NCBI RefSeq assembly: GCF_031082295.1
Contig: NZ_JAVHLD010000004.1
Coordinates: forward strand, 17,492-81,491
Direction: 5' to 3'
Source of the DNA: Humidesulfovibrio sp.
Lineage (GTDB): Bacteria > Desulfobacterota > Desulfovibrionia > Desulfovibrionales > Desulfovibrionaceae
DNA length: 64,000 bases
Part shown: piece by piece, positions 8,995 through 18,562 of the stretch
How positions within the stretch are numbered: the stretch's first letter is position 1
Layout of the letters: every line of letters begins with the position of its first letter
The notes under the pieces: model-generated
The model's database searches: none
What the model was told of the DNA's origin: nothing
The model's input: only the letters and a program-made list of their open reading frames with translations
Position numbers and translations under genes: made by a program

Positions 8995-10263
8995 GTGCCT
9001 CTTTACGCCCTGGTCGACTGCAACAACTTCTACGCTTCCTGCGAGCGCCTGTTCCGCCCGGAGCTCAAAGGCAGGCCGGTGGTGGTGCTCTCCAACAACG
9101 ACGGCTGCGTCATCGCACGCTCGGCCGAGGCCAAGGCGCTGGGCATCCCAATGGGCGCCCCGGCCTTCCAGTGGGAGCACGTCTTCCGCAGGTCCGGCGT
9201 GGCCGTGTTCTCCAGCAACTTCCCCCTGTACGGCGACCTCTCCGCGCGCATCATGTCCATCCTCGCGGACATGGCCCCGGGCGTGGAGGTCTATTCCATC
9301 GACGAGGCCTTTCTGGACTTGACCGGCGTTGCCGATCCGCACGCCCTGTGCCGAGACATCCGCCAGCGTGTGCTGCGCTGGGTGGGCATCCCCGTATCCA
9401 TCGGCCTGGCGCGCACCAAGACACTGGCCAAACTGGCCAACCGCGTGGCCAAAAAGCAGCCGGAACATGGCGGCGTGTTCGACCTGGAAAGCGGCCAAGG
9501 CGCCGAGGCCGTGCTCGCCGCCACCGAGGTGGGCGACGTCTGGGGCATCGGCCCACGGCACACCAAGCGTCTCTGGGCGCGGAGGGTGCGCACGGCGCTT
9601 GATTTCGTCCGGCTGCCTCGCACCTGGGTGCGCCGGGAGATGAGCGTGGTCGGCCTGTGTACCCAGCTCGAACTCTCCGGCGTGTCCTGCCTGTCCTTGG
9701 AGCGCGCCGCGGCTCCGCACAAGTCGCTATTGTGTTCGCGCACTTTCGGCAGGCTCGTGTCCGAACTTTCGCACCTGCGCGAGGCAGTCAGCACCTATGC
9801 CGTGCGCGTTGCCGAGAAGCTTCGGCGCGAAGGTGCCGAGGCCACCGCCGTCCAGGTGTACATCAGCACCCCCCGGCACCGCGTGAACGTTGCGCAGCAC
9901 AGCGCCCAAGCCACGGTGGCCCTTGCCTCGGCCACGGCGCACACCCCGGACATCGTCGAGGCGGCCCTGCGCGCCCTGGCCGACTGCTTCCGCGAAGGCT
10001 TCGAGTATCAGAAGGCCGGGGTGATGCTTCTGGGGCTGACGCCAGCCAGCGCCCGGCAGGTTTCGCTGTTGGACCTGGCCCCGGAGGAGCGCCAGCGCCA
10101 GCGGAGCCTCATGGCCACCCTTGACGCCGTGAACCGTCGCTTCGGGCGCGGAGCCTTGCGTTATGCCATCACGTGCGCCCCGGACCGGCCTTGGCACATG
10201 CGCCAGATGCGCCGCTCGCCGCGCTACACCACAAGCTGGGATGAACTGCCTCGCGTCGGGTGA
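8995..10263 (+). CDS. umuC: DNA polymerase V catalytic subunit UmuC (Y-family)
   Basis: GTG start VPLYALVDCNNFYASCERLFRPELKGRPVVVLSNNDGCVIARS...YSIDEAFLDL. Confidence 0.92.
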   Translation: MPLYALVDCNNFYASCERLFRPELKGRPVVVLSNNDGCVIARSAEAKALGIPMGAPAFQWEHVFRRSGVAVFSSNFPLYGDLSARIMSILADMAPGVEVYSIDEAFLDLTGVADPHALCRDIRQRVLRWVGIPVSIGLARTKTLAKLANRVAKKQPEHGGVFDLESGQGAEAVLAATEVGDVWGIGPRHTKRLWARRVRTALDFVRLPRTWVRREMSVVGLCTQLELSGVSCLSLERAAAPHKSLLCSRTFGRLVSELSHLREAVSTYAVRVAEKLRREGAEATAVQVYISTPRHRVNVAQHSAQATVALASATAHTPDIVEAALRALADCFREGFEYQKAGVMLLGLTPASARQVSLLDLAPEERQRQRSLMATLDAVNRRFGRGALRYAITCAPDRPWHMRQMRRSPRYTTSWDELPRVG

Positions 10264-10288
10264 CGCCCAGGCACAGAAGGAGGACCGC

Positions 10289-11671
10289 ATGTATTTCAAG
10301 CAGACGCAAACGCCAGGACTGGGCTGCTTCTCGTACATCCTCGGCTGCCCGGCAGCCGGAGTGATGGCCGTGGTGGACCCTCGGCGCGACATCGGCGAAT
10401 ATCTGGACATCGCCACCGACGAGGGCATGCGCATGACGCACATATTCGAGACCCACGTGCATGCCGACCACGTCAGCGGAGCTCAGGATCTGCGTGCCAT
10501 GACCGGCGCAGCCATCCACATCCACGAGAGCGCCGGGGTGGGCTATGAGCACGTGCCGCTCAAGGCGGGCGATGTGTTCACCCTGGGCGCAGCGCGCATC
10601 GAAGTGCTGCACACTCCCGGCCATACGCCCAATTCCGTGTCGCTGCTGGTGGCCGATCTCATCCGTGCCGAAGCGCCGCAGATGGTGCTCACCGGCGATC
10701 TCCTCTTCGTGGGCGACGTGGGGCGTCCCGACCTGCCCGGGCATGAGATCCTGGACGAGCAGGTGAACAACCTCCACCACAGCCTGTATTCTGTGCTGGG
10801 CGCGTTGCCGGATTCCATTGAGGTGTACCCGGCCCACGGCCAGGGTTCCCTGTGCGGCCGCGGCATGAGCGCCAAGAACATGAGCACCCTCGGCTACGAG
10901 CGCCTGGCCAACCCCATGCTCCAGCACAAGGATCCGAGGGACTTCCGGACGGCGGTGCTCTCGGCCCTGCCTGTCCGTCCGCGCAGCTTCAGCGCCATCA
11001 TCGCCACAAACCTCTCCGGCGCGCTGCTTCTGGACCGCTGCCCCAGCGAAAAGGTGCTCTCGCCGGAACGTTTCGACGAACTGCGAGGGCAGGGCGGTGT
11101 AGTCATCGACACGCGCGACGCGGCGTCTTTCGGCGGTGCGCATATCCCTGGAAGCGTGAACATCGGCTTTGAGCGCCAGATGGCCAATTGGGTGGGCATG
11201 GCCGTTAAGCCCGGTTCGGAGGTGCTGCTCGTGGTGGAGGGGCGTGAGCGCTTCGAGGCCATGCGTACGGAACTCTTGCGCATCGGTTACGACAATATCC
11301 TTGGCTGGCTGGCCGGAGGTATGTCGGCGTGGATTCTCAGTGGTCGCGCGGTGGAATCCCTAAACCAGATCAGCGTGCATGATCTGCGCAAGACTTTGGA
11401 GAATGTCGGAGGCGCGACCATCATCGATGTACGCACACCGGTTGAATGGCAGGGGGGGCACATCAGGCAGGCTCTGCACAAGCCGTTGTCGGAGATCATC
11501 GAGAAGGGAGTTGACTTCTGCCTGGACGGACCGGTTCACGTCATCTGCGGGTCGGGCTACCGCTCGAACATCGTGGGGAGTCTGCTCAAGGCACAGGGAT
11601 GCCGGGAAGTCTCGTCCATCGCGGGTGGAATGCTGGCCTGGAGGCGATCCGGCTATCCGACAGTGGAGTAG
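10289..11671 (+). CDS. MBL-fold hydrolase (persulfide dioxygenase-like) fused to two rhodanese domains
   Basis: ETHVHADHVSGAQDL MBL motif; two rhodanese repeats, only the second retaining the active Cys (VICGSGYRS); AGGAGG upstream of ATG. Confidence 0.88.
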   Translation: MYFKQTQTPGLGCFSYILGCPAAGVMAVVDPRRDIGEYLDIATDEGMRMTHIFETHVHADHVSGAQDLRAMTGAAIHIHESAGVGYEHVPLKAGDVFTLGAARIEVLHTPGHTPNSVSLLVADLIRAEAPQMVLTGDLLFVGDVGRPDLPGHEILDEQVNNLHHSLYSVLGALPDSIEVYPAHGQGSLCGRGMSAKNMSTLGYERLANPMLQHKDPRDFRTAVLSALPVRPRSFSAIIATNLSGALLLDRCPSEKVLSPERFDELRGQGGVVIDTRDAASFGGAHIPGSVNIGFERQMANWVGMAVKPGSEVLLVVEGRERFEAMRTELLRIGYDNILGWLAGGMSAWILSGRAVESLNQISVHDLRKTLENVGGATIIDVRTPVEWQGGHIRQALHKPLSEIIEKGVDFCLDGPVHVICGSGYRSNIVGSLLKAQGCREVSSIAGGMLAWRRSGYPTVE

Positions 11672-11726
11672 GGCAAGGGAGTGGGGCAGGCCAGGCGTCA
11701 GGCCCGGCCCGCCCGGAAGATTGGCG

Positions 11727-12122
11727 CTAGAGAACGGCCACGGCCTCGATTTCGACCATGAAGGCTGCGTCAACAAGCTTGGAGACCTCCACGATGGTCG
11801 TGGCCGGGCGGATCTCGCCGAAGACTTCGCCGTGGGCCTTGGCGATGCCGTCAAACTGCGAGGCGTCTGTGACGAAGATGCGCGTGCGCACCACGTCCTT
11901 CATGCCTGCGCCGGCCTGGCCCAACGCTCCGGCGATGATCTCCAGTGCGCGCTTGGCCTGTCCGTACATGTCCGGGGCCACGGAGCCGTCGGCTTCGACG
12001 CCGCAGGTGCCGGAAACAAAGATGGTGTTTCCGGCCACGACGGCGCGGGAATAGCCGAGCAGAGGCTCCCATTTGGAGCCGGAGGTGATGAGGCGCTTGG
12101 CGGTGGGTTCTTTTGTGCTCAT
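11727..12122 (-). CDS. RidA/YjgF/YER057c/UK114 family protein
   Basis: SRAVVAGNTIFVSGTCGVEADGS...QAKRALEIIAGALGQAGAGMKDVVRTRIFVTD...RPATTIVEVSKLVDAAFMVEIEAVAVL. Confidence 0.9.
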   Translation of the reverse strand: MSTKEPTAKRLITSGSKWEPLLGYSRAVVAGNTIFVSGTCGVEADGSVAPDMYGQAKRALEIIAGALGQAGAGMKDVVRTRIFVTDASQFDGIAKAHGEVFGEIRPATTIVEVSKLVDAAFMVEIEAVAVL

Positions 12123-12250
12123 GGGGGTCTCCTTCAGGTCGGGCGAATATTGTTTGGCGCTGGCGGCAAAAGGGCCGTTCGCGGTCGCACGTTTCTGCCA
12201 GAGTTCGCCCTGCAAAGGAAGCGCAAAGAAAAGGTCCTGGCGCCGTGGCC

Positions 12251-12733
12251 TTAGGGTTCCCAACGGAATGTGAATCGACAGCAAGTGTGGCCTTGGGCGA
12301 TGGTTTCCGGTCGCTCCATCCGCAAGTTTGCAGAATAACCTTCTGCAAAAGCAGCATCTCTGCGACAGGAAAACACCGTATGCAGGGAAGCTGGAACGCC
12401 AAGGTCGGCATAGCGCTGCACGTACCCGCAACGCTTGACTGTGAAACTGAGGGTATCTTCGGCATGTTTGATGTCAGTGATATCGATGACGCCGCCTTCC
12501 TGCCAACGTTCAAGGACCGTGGCAAAGTGCGCAAGGCTTGGGCCGCCAACGGGCGCGGAGCGGGCGAACAGGCGGCCCGCTGCCAAGGCCGCGGAGTCGA
12601 CCGCCTGCTCCAGAATGCCTAGCGCCACAGCAGACCCGACGGCAGCGCAGGAAGCGTCATACACGCGTAGGAGCATCTCTGCTTCGATGGCCCTACGCTC
12701 CAGAAGTGGAATGCTTTTGCTCAGCGGGCACAT
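12251..12733 (-). CDS. L-2-amino-thiazoline-4-carboxylic acid hydrolase-like protein
   Basis: VKRCGYVQRYADLGVPASLHTVFSCRRDAAFAEGYSANLRMERPETIAQGHTCCRFTFRW resembles the ATC hydrolase family (PF14196) C-terminal motif. Confidence 0.65.
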   Translation of the reverse strand: MCPLSKSIPLLERRAIEAEMLLRVYDASCAAVGSAVALGILEQAVDSAALAAGRLFARSAPVGGPSLAHFATVLERWQEGGVIDITDIKHAEDTLSFTVKRCGYVQRYADLGVPASLHTVFSCRRDAAFAEGYSANLRMERPETIAQGHTCCRFTFRWEP

Positions 12734-12823
12734 GCTCCCTCCATTGCCTTTCGGGAGTTCTTCCAATACTCTCATGCTAGGCGCCAGCCTGAACACAATG
12801 CCAACACATATCGGAGCCAACTC

Positions 12824-13465
12824 ATGCGCATGCGCACGTTATTTCTCGTTCTCGTCTTGATGGCCCTTCCCTTGAAGGCCAACGGCAACGCCCTCACAGA
12901 CGCCATTCAGAAGCGTTACGAGTCCATACAGCACTTCCAGGCGGACTTCCAACAGGAACTCACCAACGCAGCCAGCGGCAGCGTCGAGAAACGAAGCGGC
13001 AAGATCTGGTTCAAACAACCTTCGCTGGTGCGCTGGGACACGGTCAAGCCGGAGAAGGAACTGCTTGTGGTGGGCCAGAATGTAGTCTGGAACTACGTGG
13101 AGGCGGATAAGATTGCCCTGAAATATCGCACAAATCAGGTCTTCAAGTCCAAGACCATGGTCCGCTTTCTTTCCGGCAAGGCAAACCTAAACGAAGACTT
13201 TAAGGTTGCGGAGCAGGGCACAGAGGATGGCCTGACCAAGGTGCGGCTGGTGCCAAAAGAGCCGGAGCCCACGATGGTCATGGCGTATATTTGGGTTGAC
13301 CCCAAGACGAGCCTTATGGGCAAGGTGCTCATCGTAGACTTCTTTGGAAACGGCAATCTTGTGATGTTAAAGAATCTTGTCACCGACAAGAGGCCTGACG
13401 CAAAACTGTTTGAGTTCACGCCGCCAGCGGGTCTGAAGGTCAGCGACAACACCAAGCAGCAGTAG
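12824..13465 (+). CDS. lolA: Outer-membrane lipoprotein carrier protein LolA
   Basis: Signal peptide; IQHFQADFQQELTNAASGSVEKRSGKIWFKQPSLVRWDTVKPEKELLVVGQNVVWNY. Confidence 0.88.
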   Translation: MRMRTLFLVLVLMALPLKANGNALTDAIQKRYESIQHFQADFQQELTNAASGSVEKRSGKIWFKQPSLVRWDTVKPEKELLVVGQNVVWNYVEADKIALKYRTNQVFKSKTMVRFLSGKANLNEDFKVAEQGTEDGLTKVRLVPKEPEPTMVMAYIWVDPKTSLMGKVLIVDFFGNGNLVMLKNLVTDKRPDAKLFEFTPPAGLKVSDNTKQQ

Positions 13466-13475
13466 CCGTCAGCGC

Positions 13476-14252
13476 TTATTCTGGCGGAAGGCCAACTGCC
13501 TCGCGCAGGCGCTCAACTTCTTGAACCGTGAGCGCCCGCGCCTCGCCAGGCTTGAGGCTTCCCAGCTCCAGAAAGCCCTGGCGTACGCGGATCAGGCGCA
13601 GCACAGTGCGCCCCATGTCGCGACACATGCGCCTGATCTGGCGGTTGAGCCCCTGGACCAAGGTCATCTCCAGCCAGGCTTCGCGCTGATCCTGCCGCAG
13701 AACACGAACTTCCACCGGCGCAAGCTTCTCGCCTTCGGCCAAAGTCATGCCCTTGCGCATGATCTCAAGCCACGATTCATCCACCTGACCGCGCACCAGC
13801 ACATGATAGACCTTGGGCAAATGCCAGCGCGGCGAAATGAGCCGGTTCATGAGGCTTCCGTCAGTGGTAAGCAAAAGCAAACCCTCGGAAAAGTAATCCA
13901 ATCGCCCCACGTGCAGCAGTCTTTGGGCTCTAAACTCTTGCGGGAGAATGTCAAAAACGGTCGTTCGCCCTTGGGGGTCTCGAGTGGTGGTGACGACCTG
14001 CACCGGCTTGTGAAGAAGCACGGTCAATTGCTGTCGATCAGCGCCTTGCGCATAGGGAGACTGTACAGTCTTGCCGTCTACCATCACAACGTCGTCAACA
14101 GGGTTGACGCGAACGCCGGGCTCCTCAACGAGAACGCCATTGAGCTGCACCCGTCCTTGAAGGATGAGTTCGTCAGCTCCTCGGCGAGAGGCCACTTTGG
14201 ACTCCGACAGGAATTTGTTGATACGTATTGTGTTGTCTTTTTCGTGGCTCAT
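13476..14252 (-). CDS. rluB: RsuA/RluB-family rRNA pseudouridine synthase
   Basis: S4 domain IRINKFLSESKVASRRGADELILQGRVQLNG; HVGRLDYFSEGLLLLTTDG; LVQGLNRQIRRMCRDMG. Confidence 0.9.
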   Translation of the reverse strand: MSHEKDNTIRINKFLSESKVASRRGADELILQGRVQLNGVLVEEPGVRVNPVDDVVMVDGKTVQSPYAQGADRQQLTVLLHKPVQVVTTTRDPQGRTTVFDILPQEFRAQRLLHVGRLDYFSEGLLLLTTDGSLMNRLISPRWHLPKVYHVLVRGQVDESWLEIMRKGMTLAEGEKLAPVEVRVLRQDQREAWLEMTLVQGLNRQIRRMCRDMGRTVLRLIRVRQGFLELGSLKPGEARALTVQEVERLREAVGLPPE

Positions 14253-14535
14253 ATATTCCAGGTGGTTACATGTCTAGACAATATCTAGCAAATATCTAGT
14301 CTGTCTGGCTTCTTGAAAATTGTCATGAAGCAGGGGCTGCAAGAGCTGTTTGACTTGCAACAACCGTTTCCATTCAGTACTGCTTTCTCCTCGAAGTGAA
14401 ATGCCTTGCGCGCATGGTTTCGCTGGTTGTGTGGAGGAGTGTGGGCAACTTCTTGGCGAGACGTTCGTCGATTTCGCCCTTGCGATATCACATATCGCAC
14501 GCATCAACTTAAATAGCCTTGAAACATGGAAGCTC

Positions 14536-15180
14536 ATGCGTATTGATCCCGTTTTAGTCGCACCAGCCTTGACCGCACTGTATCGCATGTGGATCGGGAC
14601 CATGCGCTATCAAGACAGTGGGCAACTCACTCCAATACGAACCTGTCTGAATGAAGGCAGGCCTGTGATGCTCGCCATTTGGCATGAGGAGCTGTTCGCC
14701 CTTACCGGCTATGGAACCACCGTCCTGCCTGGACGATTCGCCACCGTCGTCAGCGACAGCCGCGACGGTGAGCTTATCGCCCAGGTTCTCGTGAGAATCG
14801 GCTTTGTCACGGCCAGGGGGTCAAGCACCCGCGGGGGGCTAAAAGCCTTGAACCAACTGCGACAGCATATGCTCGACGGACGCATAGGCGTCATAACCGT
14901 TGACGGACCGCGCGGACCGCGCCAAGTGGCGAAAGACGGCGCGGTGTATCTTGCGCAGAAGGCGAACGCCAAACTCTTTCCAGTGCGTTGCCGTCCTTCA
15001 TCCGCCTTTGTCTTCAAGCGCTCCTGGGATCACTTCCAGCTGCCACGACCTTTCTGCACCTGCGATGTCCATATTGGAGCACCTCTGGAGTTTGCCCCGG
15101 GAAAGATGTCCGCCGAGGATCTCCACGCTGGTAGCCAGCGTTTGGGCCAAGCGCTGCATGACGCCTTGCCGGGTGGTTGA
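14536..15180 (+). CDS. DUF374/lysophospholipid acyltransferase family protein
   Basis: AIWHEELFALTGYG...VSDSRDGELIAQVLVRIGFVTARGSSTRGGLKAL...ITVDGPRGPRQVAKDGAVYLAQKA. Confidence 0.85.
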   Translation: MRIDPVLVAPALTALYRMWIGTMRYQDSGQLTPIRTCLNEGRPVMLAIWHEELFALTGYGTTVLPGRFATVVSDSRDGELIAQVLVRIGFVTARGSSTRGGLKALNQLRQHMLDGRIGVITVDGPRGPRQVAKDGAVYLAQKANAKLFPVRCRPSSAFVFKRSWDHFQLPRPFCTCDVHIGAPLEFAPGKMSAEDLHAGSQRLGQALHDALPGG

Positions 15181-15230
15181 GATTCTGCCCGTCAGGGGAG
15201 CAGAGGGGAGATGTGCCCTCCTCACTCCAC

Positions 15231-16316
15231 CTAAATGAGCTTCATTCTGGCAGTGCCCTTGGTGTAGAAAGGAAGGCCAGTGCGCTTGGCCTCCAGGTCG
15301 CCGCGCTGGGTGCGCACAGCGAACAACTCATTCTCGAACGCGTCGGCGCGCACGTAGGCCAGTGCGATGCAGTGACCAAGCGATGGCGCAAAGGAACCGC
15401 TGGTCACCACGCCGACCTCTTCCCCACCCGGCAGACAGACAACGTCGTAATGCCGCGCGCTGCGTCTGCCCGGCACTTCCAGGGCGACCAAACGTTGGCG
15501 GACATTGGCAAGCGCGTCCTGGCCGATGAAAGTCGTCTTCTTGCCGAGCAGCGGGCCAAAACCGGCTTCCGCCGGGGTGTGCTCGGTGTCGAGGTCCTGT
15601 CCGTAGAGGGGATACCCCATTTCCAGGCGAAGCGTATCGCGGGCGCCAAGGCCAACCGGCTTCACCAGCGGATGTGCCGCGAGAGCCTCCCACATGACGA
15701 GAGCCAGGCTCGAATCGAGATAGAGCTCGTAGCCCAGTTCCCCGGTGTAACCGGTCCGGCTCACCAGGACCGGCTCGCCCTGCCAGATGGTCCGCATGAA
15801 ATTGAAGTATCCGGGAGACTGGAACCCGCTCCCAAGAATTTCGCTAATGACTTCTAGGGATTTCGGGCCTTGCACGTCGATCTTGCCGGTTTTGGAAGAG
15901 ATGTTGGTCAGTTCAGGCCCAGCGGCAAGGTGCTTTGACAGCCATGCGAAATCGTTCTCTTCGCACGCGCCGTTGACGACAAGCATGTAGGCGTCGTCAT
16001 CGAGACAGTAGATGATGAGGTCATCCAGCACGCAGCCGGCTTCATTCAGCAGAAAACCGTAGCGGCATTTGCCCGGCGCAAGGGTGTCCAAGTCCTGGGT
16101 AACAAGGGCGCCGAGGGCCGCCTTGGCTCCTGGCCCGCGAAGCGAGAACTCGCCCATGTGGCAGATGTCGAAAATGCCCACTGCCTGGCGGGTATGGTTG
16201 TGCTCGGCGATGATGCCTTCATACTGGATGGGCATGTCAAACCCGGCAAACGCGGCCATCTTTGCGTTTTGCTTACGATGCCAGGCTGTTATTGGAGTTG
16301 TTTTAAGGCTTTCCAC
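15231..16316 (-). CDS. gcvT: Aminomethyltransferase (glycine cleavage T protein)
   Basis: LKTTPITAWHRKQNAKMAAFAGFDMPIQYEGIIAEHNHTRQAVGIFDICHMGEF; likely GTG start at 16316. Confidence 0.93.
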   Translation of the reverse strand: MESLKTTPITAWHRKQNAKMAAFAGFDMPIQYEGIIAEHNHTRQAVGIFDICHMGEFSLRGPGAKAALGALVTQDLDTLAPGKCRYGFLLNEAGCVLDDLIIYCLDDDAYMLVVNGACEENDFAWLSKHLAAGPELTNISSKTGKIDVQGPKSLEVISEILGSGFQSPGYFNFMRTIWQGEPVLVSRTGYTGELGYELYLDSSLALVMWEALAAHPLVKPVGLGARDTLRLEMGYPLYGQDLDTEHTPAEAGFGPLLGKKTTFIGQDALANVRQRLVALEVPGRRSARHYDVVCLPGGEEVGVVTSGSFAPSLGHCIALAYVRADAFENELFAVRTQRGDLEAKRTGLPFYTKGTARMKLI

Positions 16317-16484
16317 AATGTTCTCCTTGTCGCGATATTCGAGCGAGGTGTGATATTGACACATTCTTTGACGAGCCTCAATCATCACTTTTTCGCAAGT
16401 CCATTTCCGCTCTGACTTGGTTGACGCTTCCGGGTATTTTCTTTAACAAAAGCGTTCAGAACATTACCGCTGCGGAGGAATAGA

Positions 16485-16697
16485 ATGCGCAAACTGGATC
16501 AGTGCCCTCGCGTCAAAATCAACTCTCAGTATTGCGTGTGCACCTATCCTGGCTGCAGCAGGCGTGGACTCTGCTGCGAATGCATGCATTACCACCGCCA
16601 AAGAGGCGAGCTTCCTGCCTGCTACTTTACGCCTGAAGAAGAAAAGACCTTTAATCGCAGCGTCGAATTCTTCATCCAGCGCAGGACTGGGAAGTAG
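16485..16697 (+). CDS. Small Cys-rich protein, DUF6485-like
   Basis: 70 aa: CPRVKINSQYCVCTYPGCSRRGLCCECMHYHRQRGELPACYFTPEEEKTFNRSVEFF. Confidence 0.7.
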   Translation: MRKLDQCPRVKINSQYCVCTYPGCSRRGLCCECMHYHRQRGELPACYFTPEEEKTFNRSVEFFIQRRTGK

Positions 16698-16706
16698 GCA
16701 GCGGGC

Positions 16707-17738
16707 ATGTCGCTACGACTGCGCAATCCACTTAACATTCTGCGCAGCCACTCCATTGCCCTTGATGCTGGCTCCGGCCGCACCATCATCACCGATCCTC
16801 AATCTGAAGTGCTCCTTGACGAGCCGACGTTCATCGCCATTGAGTATGGCACAGGCTCGGTCATAGCCACTGGCGCTGAAGCCAAGAGCTATCTTGGCAA
16901 AGCGCCGGAACGCATACAGGTCATTCGCCCCATTCAAGGGGGTGTCATTGTCGATTACGATGCCGCAAAGGCTTTGCTCAGCGCATTTTTCAAGCGAATT
17001 TTCCTTGCGGATGGAAAACGGCTCAAGGTCTGCGCCGTTGTCAGCAACGGCATTACAGATCTCGAAAAAAGGACGTTTTCTGACTGCTGCAGGGCCGCAG
17101 GCGCAGCAAAGGTCGACATCGTCGATGCTCCGCTCGCAGCAGCGGTGGGCGCCGGATTGGACATTCGCGAACCCAAGGGCCGACTCCTTCTCGGCATTGG
17201 CGCAGGCCTTGCCGAAGCCTCGGTGCTGTGCCTGACGGACGTTATTCACAGCGAAACCGCCCGCCTTGGCGCCGATGTCTTCCATGAGGCCGTGGCCCAG
17301 CATCTGGCTTCACGTTACAAGGTCTCCATCGGCGAGAACATGGCAGAGCAGGTCGCTCAGCAATTGGCTTGGGCCGAGCGTCCTGACGAGCCGCGCAGCA
17401 TGACCCTCACCGGAAAGTACTCCGGCAGCGGAACTCCATGCGCTTTGGATCTTACCGATGACGACCTCGAGGGCGCGATTGACGGCCCGCTTGATCAATT
17501 GGAAGCCCTAGTTCGCAAGACCATGGACAAGACCCCTGCGGAACTTGTCGCCGACATCGCCGACACCGGCTTGGTCCTCTACGGCGGAGGAGCGCAGATT
17601 CATGGGCTGGACACCTGGCTGTCTGCCCGGCTGAGCCTGCGTACGCGCCTTGCGAAGGACCCGTTCCTGGTCAGCGTGCTCGGCGCAGCCTCCACCTTGC
17701 GTCCCGATTTGGACTTCAAGAAGCTGCTGGTCAAATGA
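16707..17738 (+). CDS. MreB/actin-like protein, divergent
   Basis: MreB-like blocks (VIRPIQGGVIVDYDAAKALLSAFFKR, VIHSETARLGADVFHEAV, LVLYGGGAQIHGLD) with altered phosphate motifs. Confidence 0.85.
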   Translation: MSLRLRNPLNILRSHSIALDAGSGRTIITDPQSEVLLDEPTFIAIEYGTGSVIATGAEAKSYLGKAPERIQVIRPIQGGVIVDYDAAKALLSAFFKRIFLADGKRLKVCAVVSNGITDLEKRTFSDCCRAAGAAKVDIVDAPLAAAVGAGLDIREPKGRLLLGIGAGLAEASVLCLTDVIHSETARLGADVFHEAVAQHLASRYKVSIGENMAEQVAQQLAWAERPDEPRSMTLTGKYSGSGTPCALDLTDDDLEGAIDGPLDQLEALVRKTMDKTPAELVADIADTGLVLYGGGAQIHGLDTWLSARLSLRTRLAKDPFLVSVLGAASTLRPDLDFKKLLVK

Positions 17739-18562
17739 CGCCTGGCTTCCCTCCCGAGCACCTCTCGCACCTCCTCGAGCGTACCGCCCTGGTCGTCTCG
17801 CAGTCCGGCGAAATCATCCGCGAGCACGACCTCTTGCCACGTCGCATCCGTCACAAGGCCAGCCCCAAAGACCTAGTGACGGAAACGGACATCGCGGTTG
17901 AGCTGTTTCTGCGCGAACACCTCGGTGCGCTCGTGCCGGAGGCCGGTTTCCTCGGGGAAGAGGGGAGTTCCGGCCTTGGCCTGGACGGCCTGGCCTGGGT
18001 GGTTGATCCCGTTGACGGCACAACGAATTTCGCTCACGGGGTGCCCTTCGTGGCGACCTCTGTGGCGCTGTGCCTTGATGGCGCACCGCTTATCGGTGTT
18101 GTGAACCTGCCGCTTCTGGGAGAATTGTATTCTGCCGGGCTTGGGCTCGGTTCATTCTGCAACGCGCAGCCCATCCACGTTTCAGATACGGCGACACTGC
18201 TTGAAGCGCTCGTCGCCACTGGCTTTCCGTATCGCATTGAGGAGCACCAGGGTACAATCCTACGCCAGCTTGCCCTGGCCATGCCCGCGACACAGGGCGT
18301 TCGCCGCGCCGGGGCAGCCGCGCTGGATTTGGCCTTTGTGGCCTGTGGCCGTTATGACGGGTTTTTCGAGTTCGCCCTGAATCCCTGGGATACCGCTGCG
18401 GGCGTTCTGCTGATCCAAGAGGCCGGGGGCAGGGTGGGGCGCATCGCTGCTGATGTTCCGTATCGCCTTGGCGACCCGGACATCCTTGTCTCAAACGCCC
18501 AGCTGGAATCTGCCCTTCGCGCCTTGCTTACGCAAGCCTGCGCTCCCGCTGCTGAAGCTTAA
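17735..18562 (+). CDS. Inositol monophosphatase family protein (SuhB-like)
   Basis: DLVTETDIAVE...GEEGSSG...WVVDPVDGTTNFAHGVPF...NPWDTAAGVLLIQEAGG; ATGA overlap with upstream gene. Confidence 0.92.
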   Translation: MTPGFPPEHLSHLLERTALVVSQSGEIIREHDLLPRRIRHKASPKDLVTETDIAVELFLREHLGALVPEAGFLGEEGSSGLGLDGLAWVVDPVDGTTNFAHGVPFVATSVALCLDGAPLIGVVNLPLLGELYSAGLGLGSFCNAQPIHVSDTATLLEALVATGFPYRIEEHQGTILRQLALAMPATQGVRRAGAAALDLAFVACGRYDGFFEFALNPWDTAAGVLLIQEAGGRVGRIAADVPYRLGDPDILVSNAQLESALRALLTQACAPAAEA

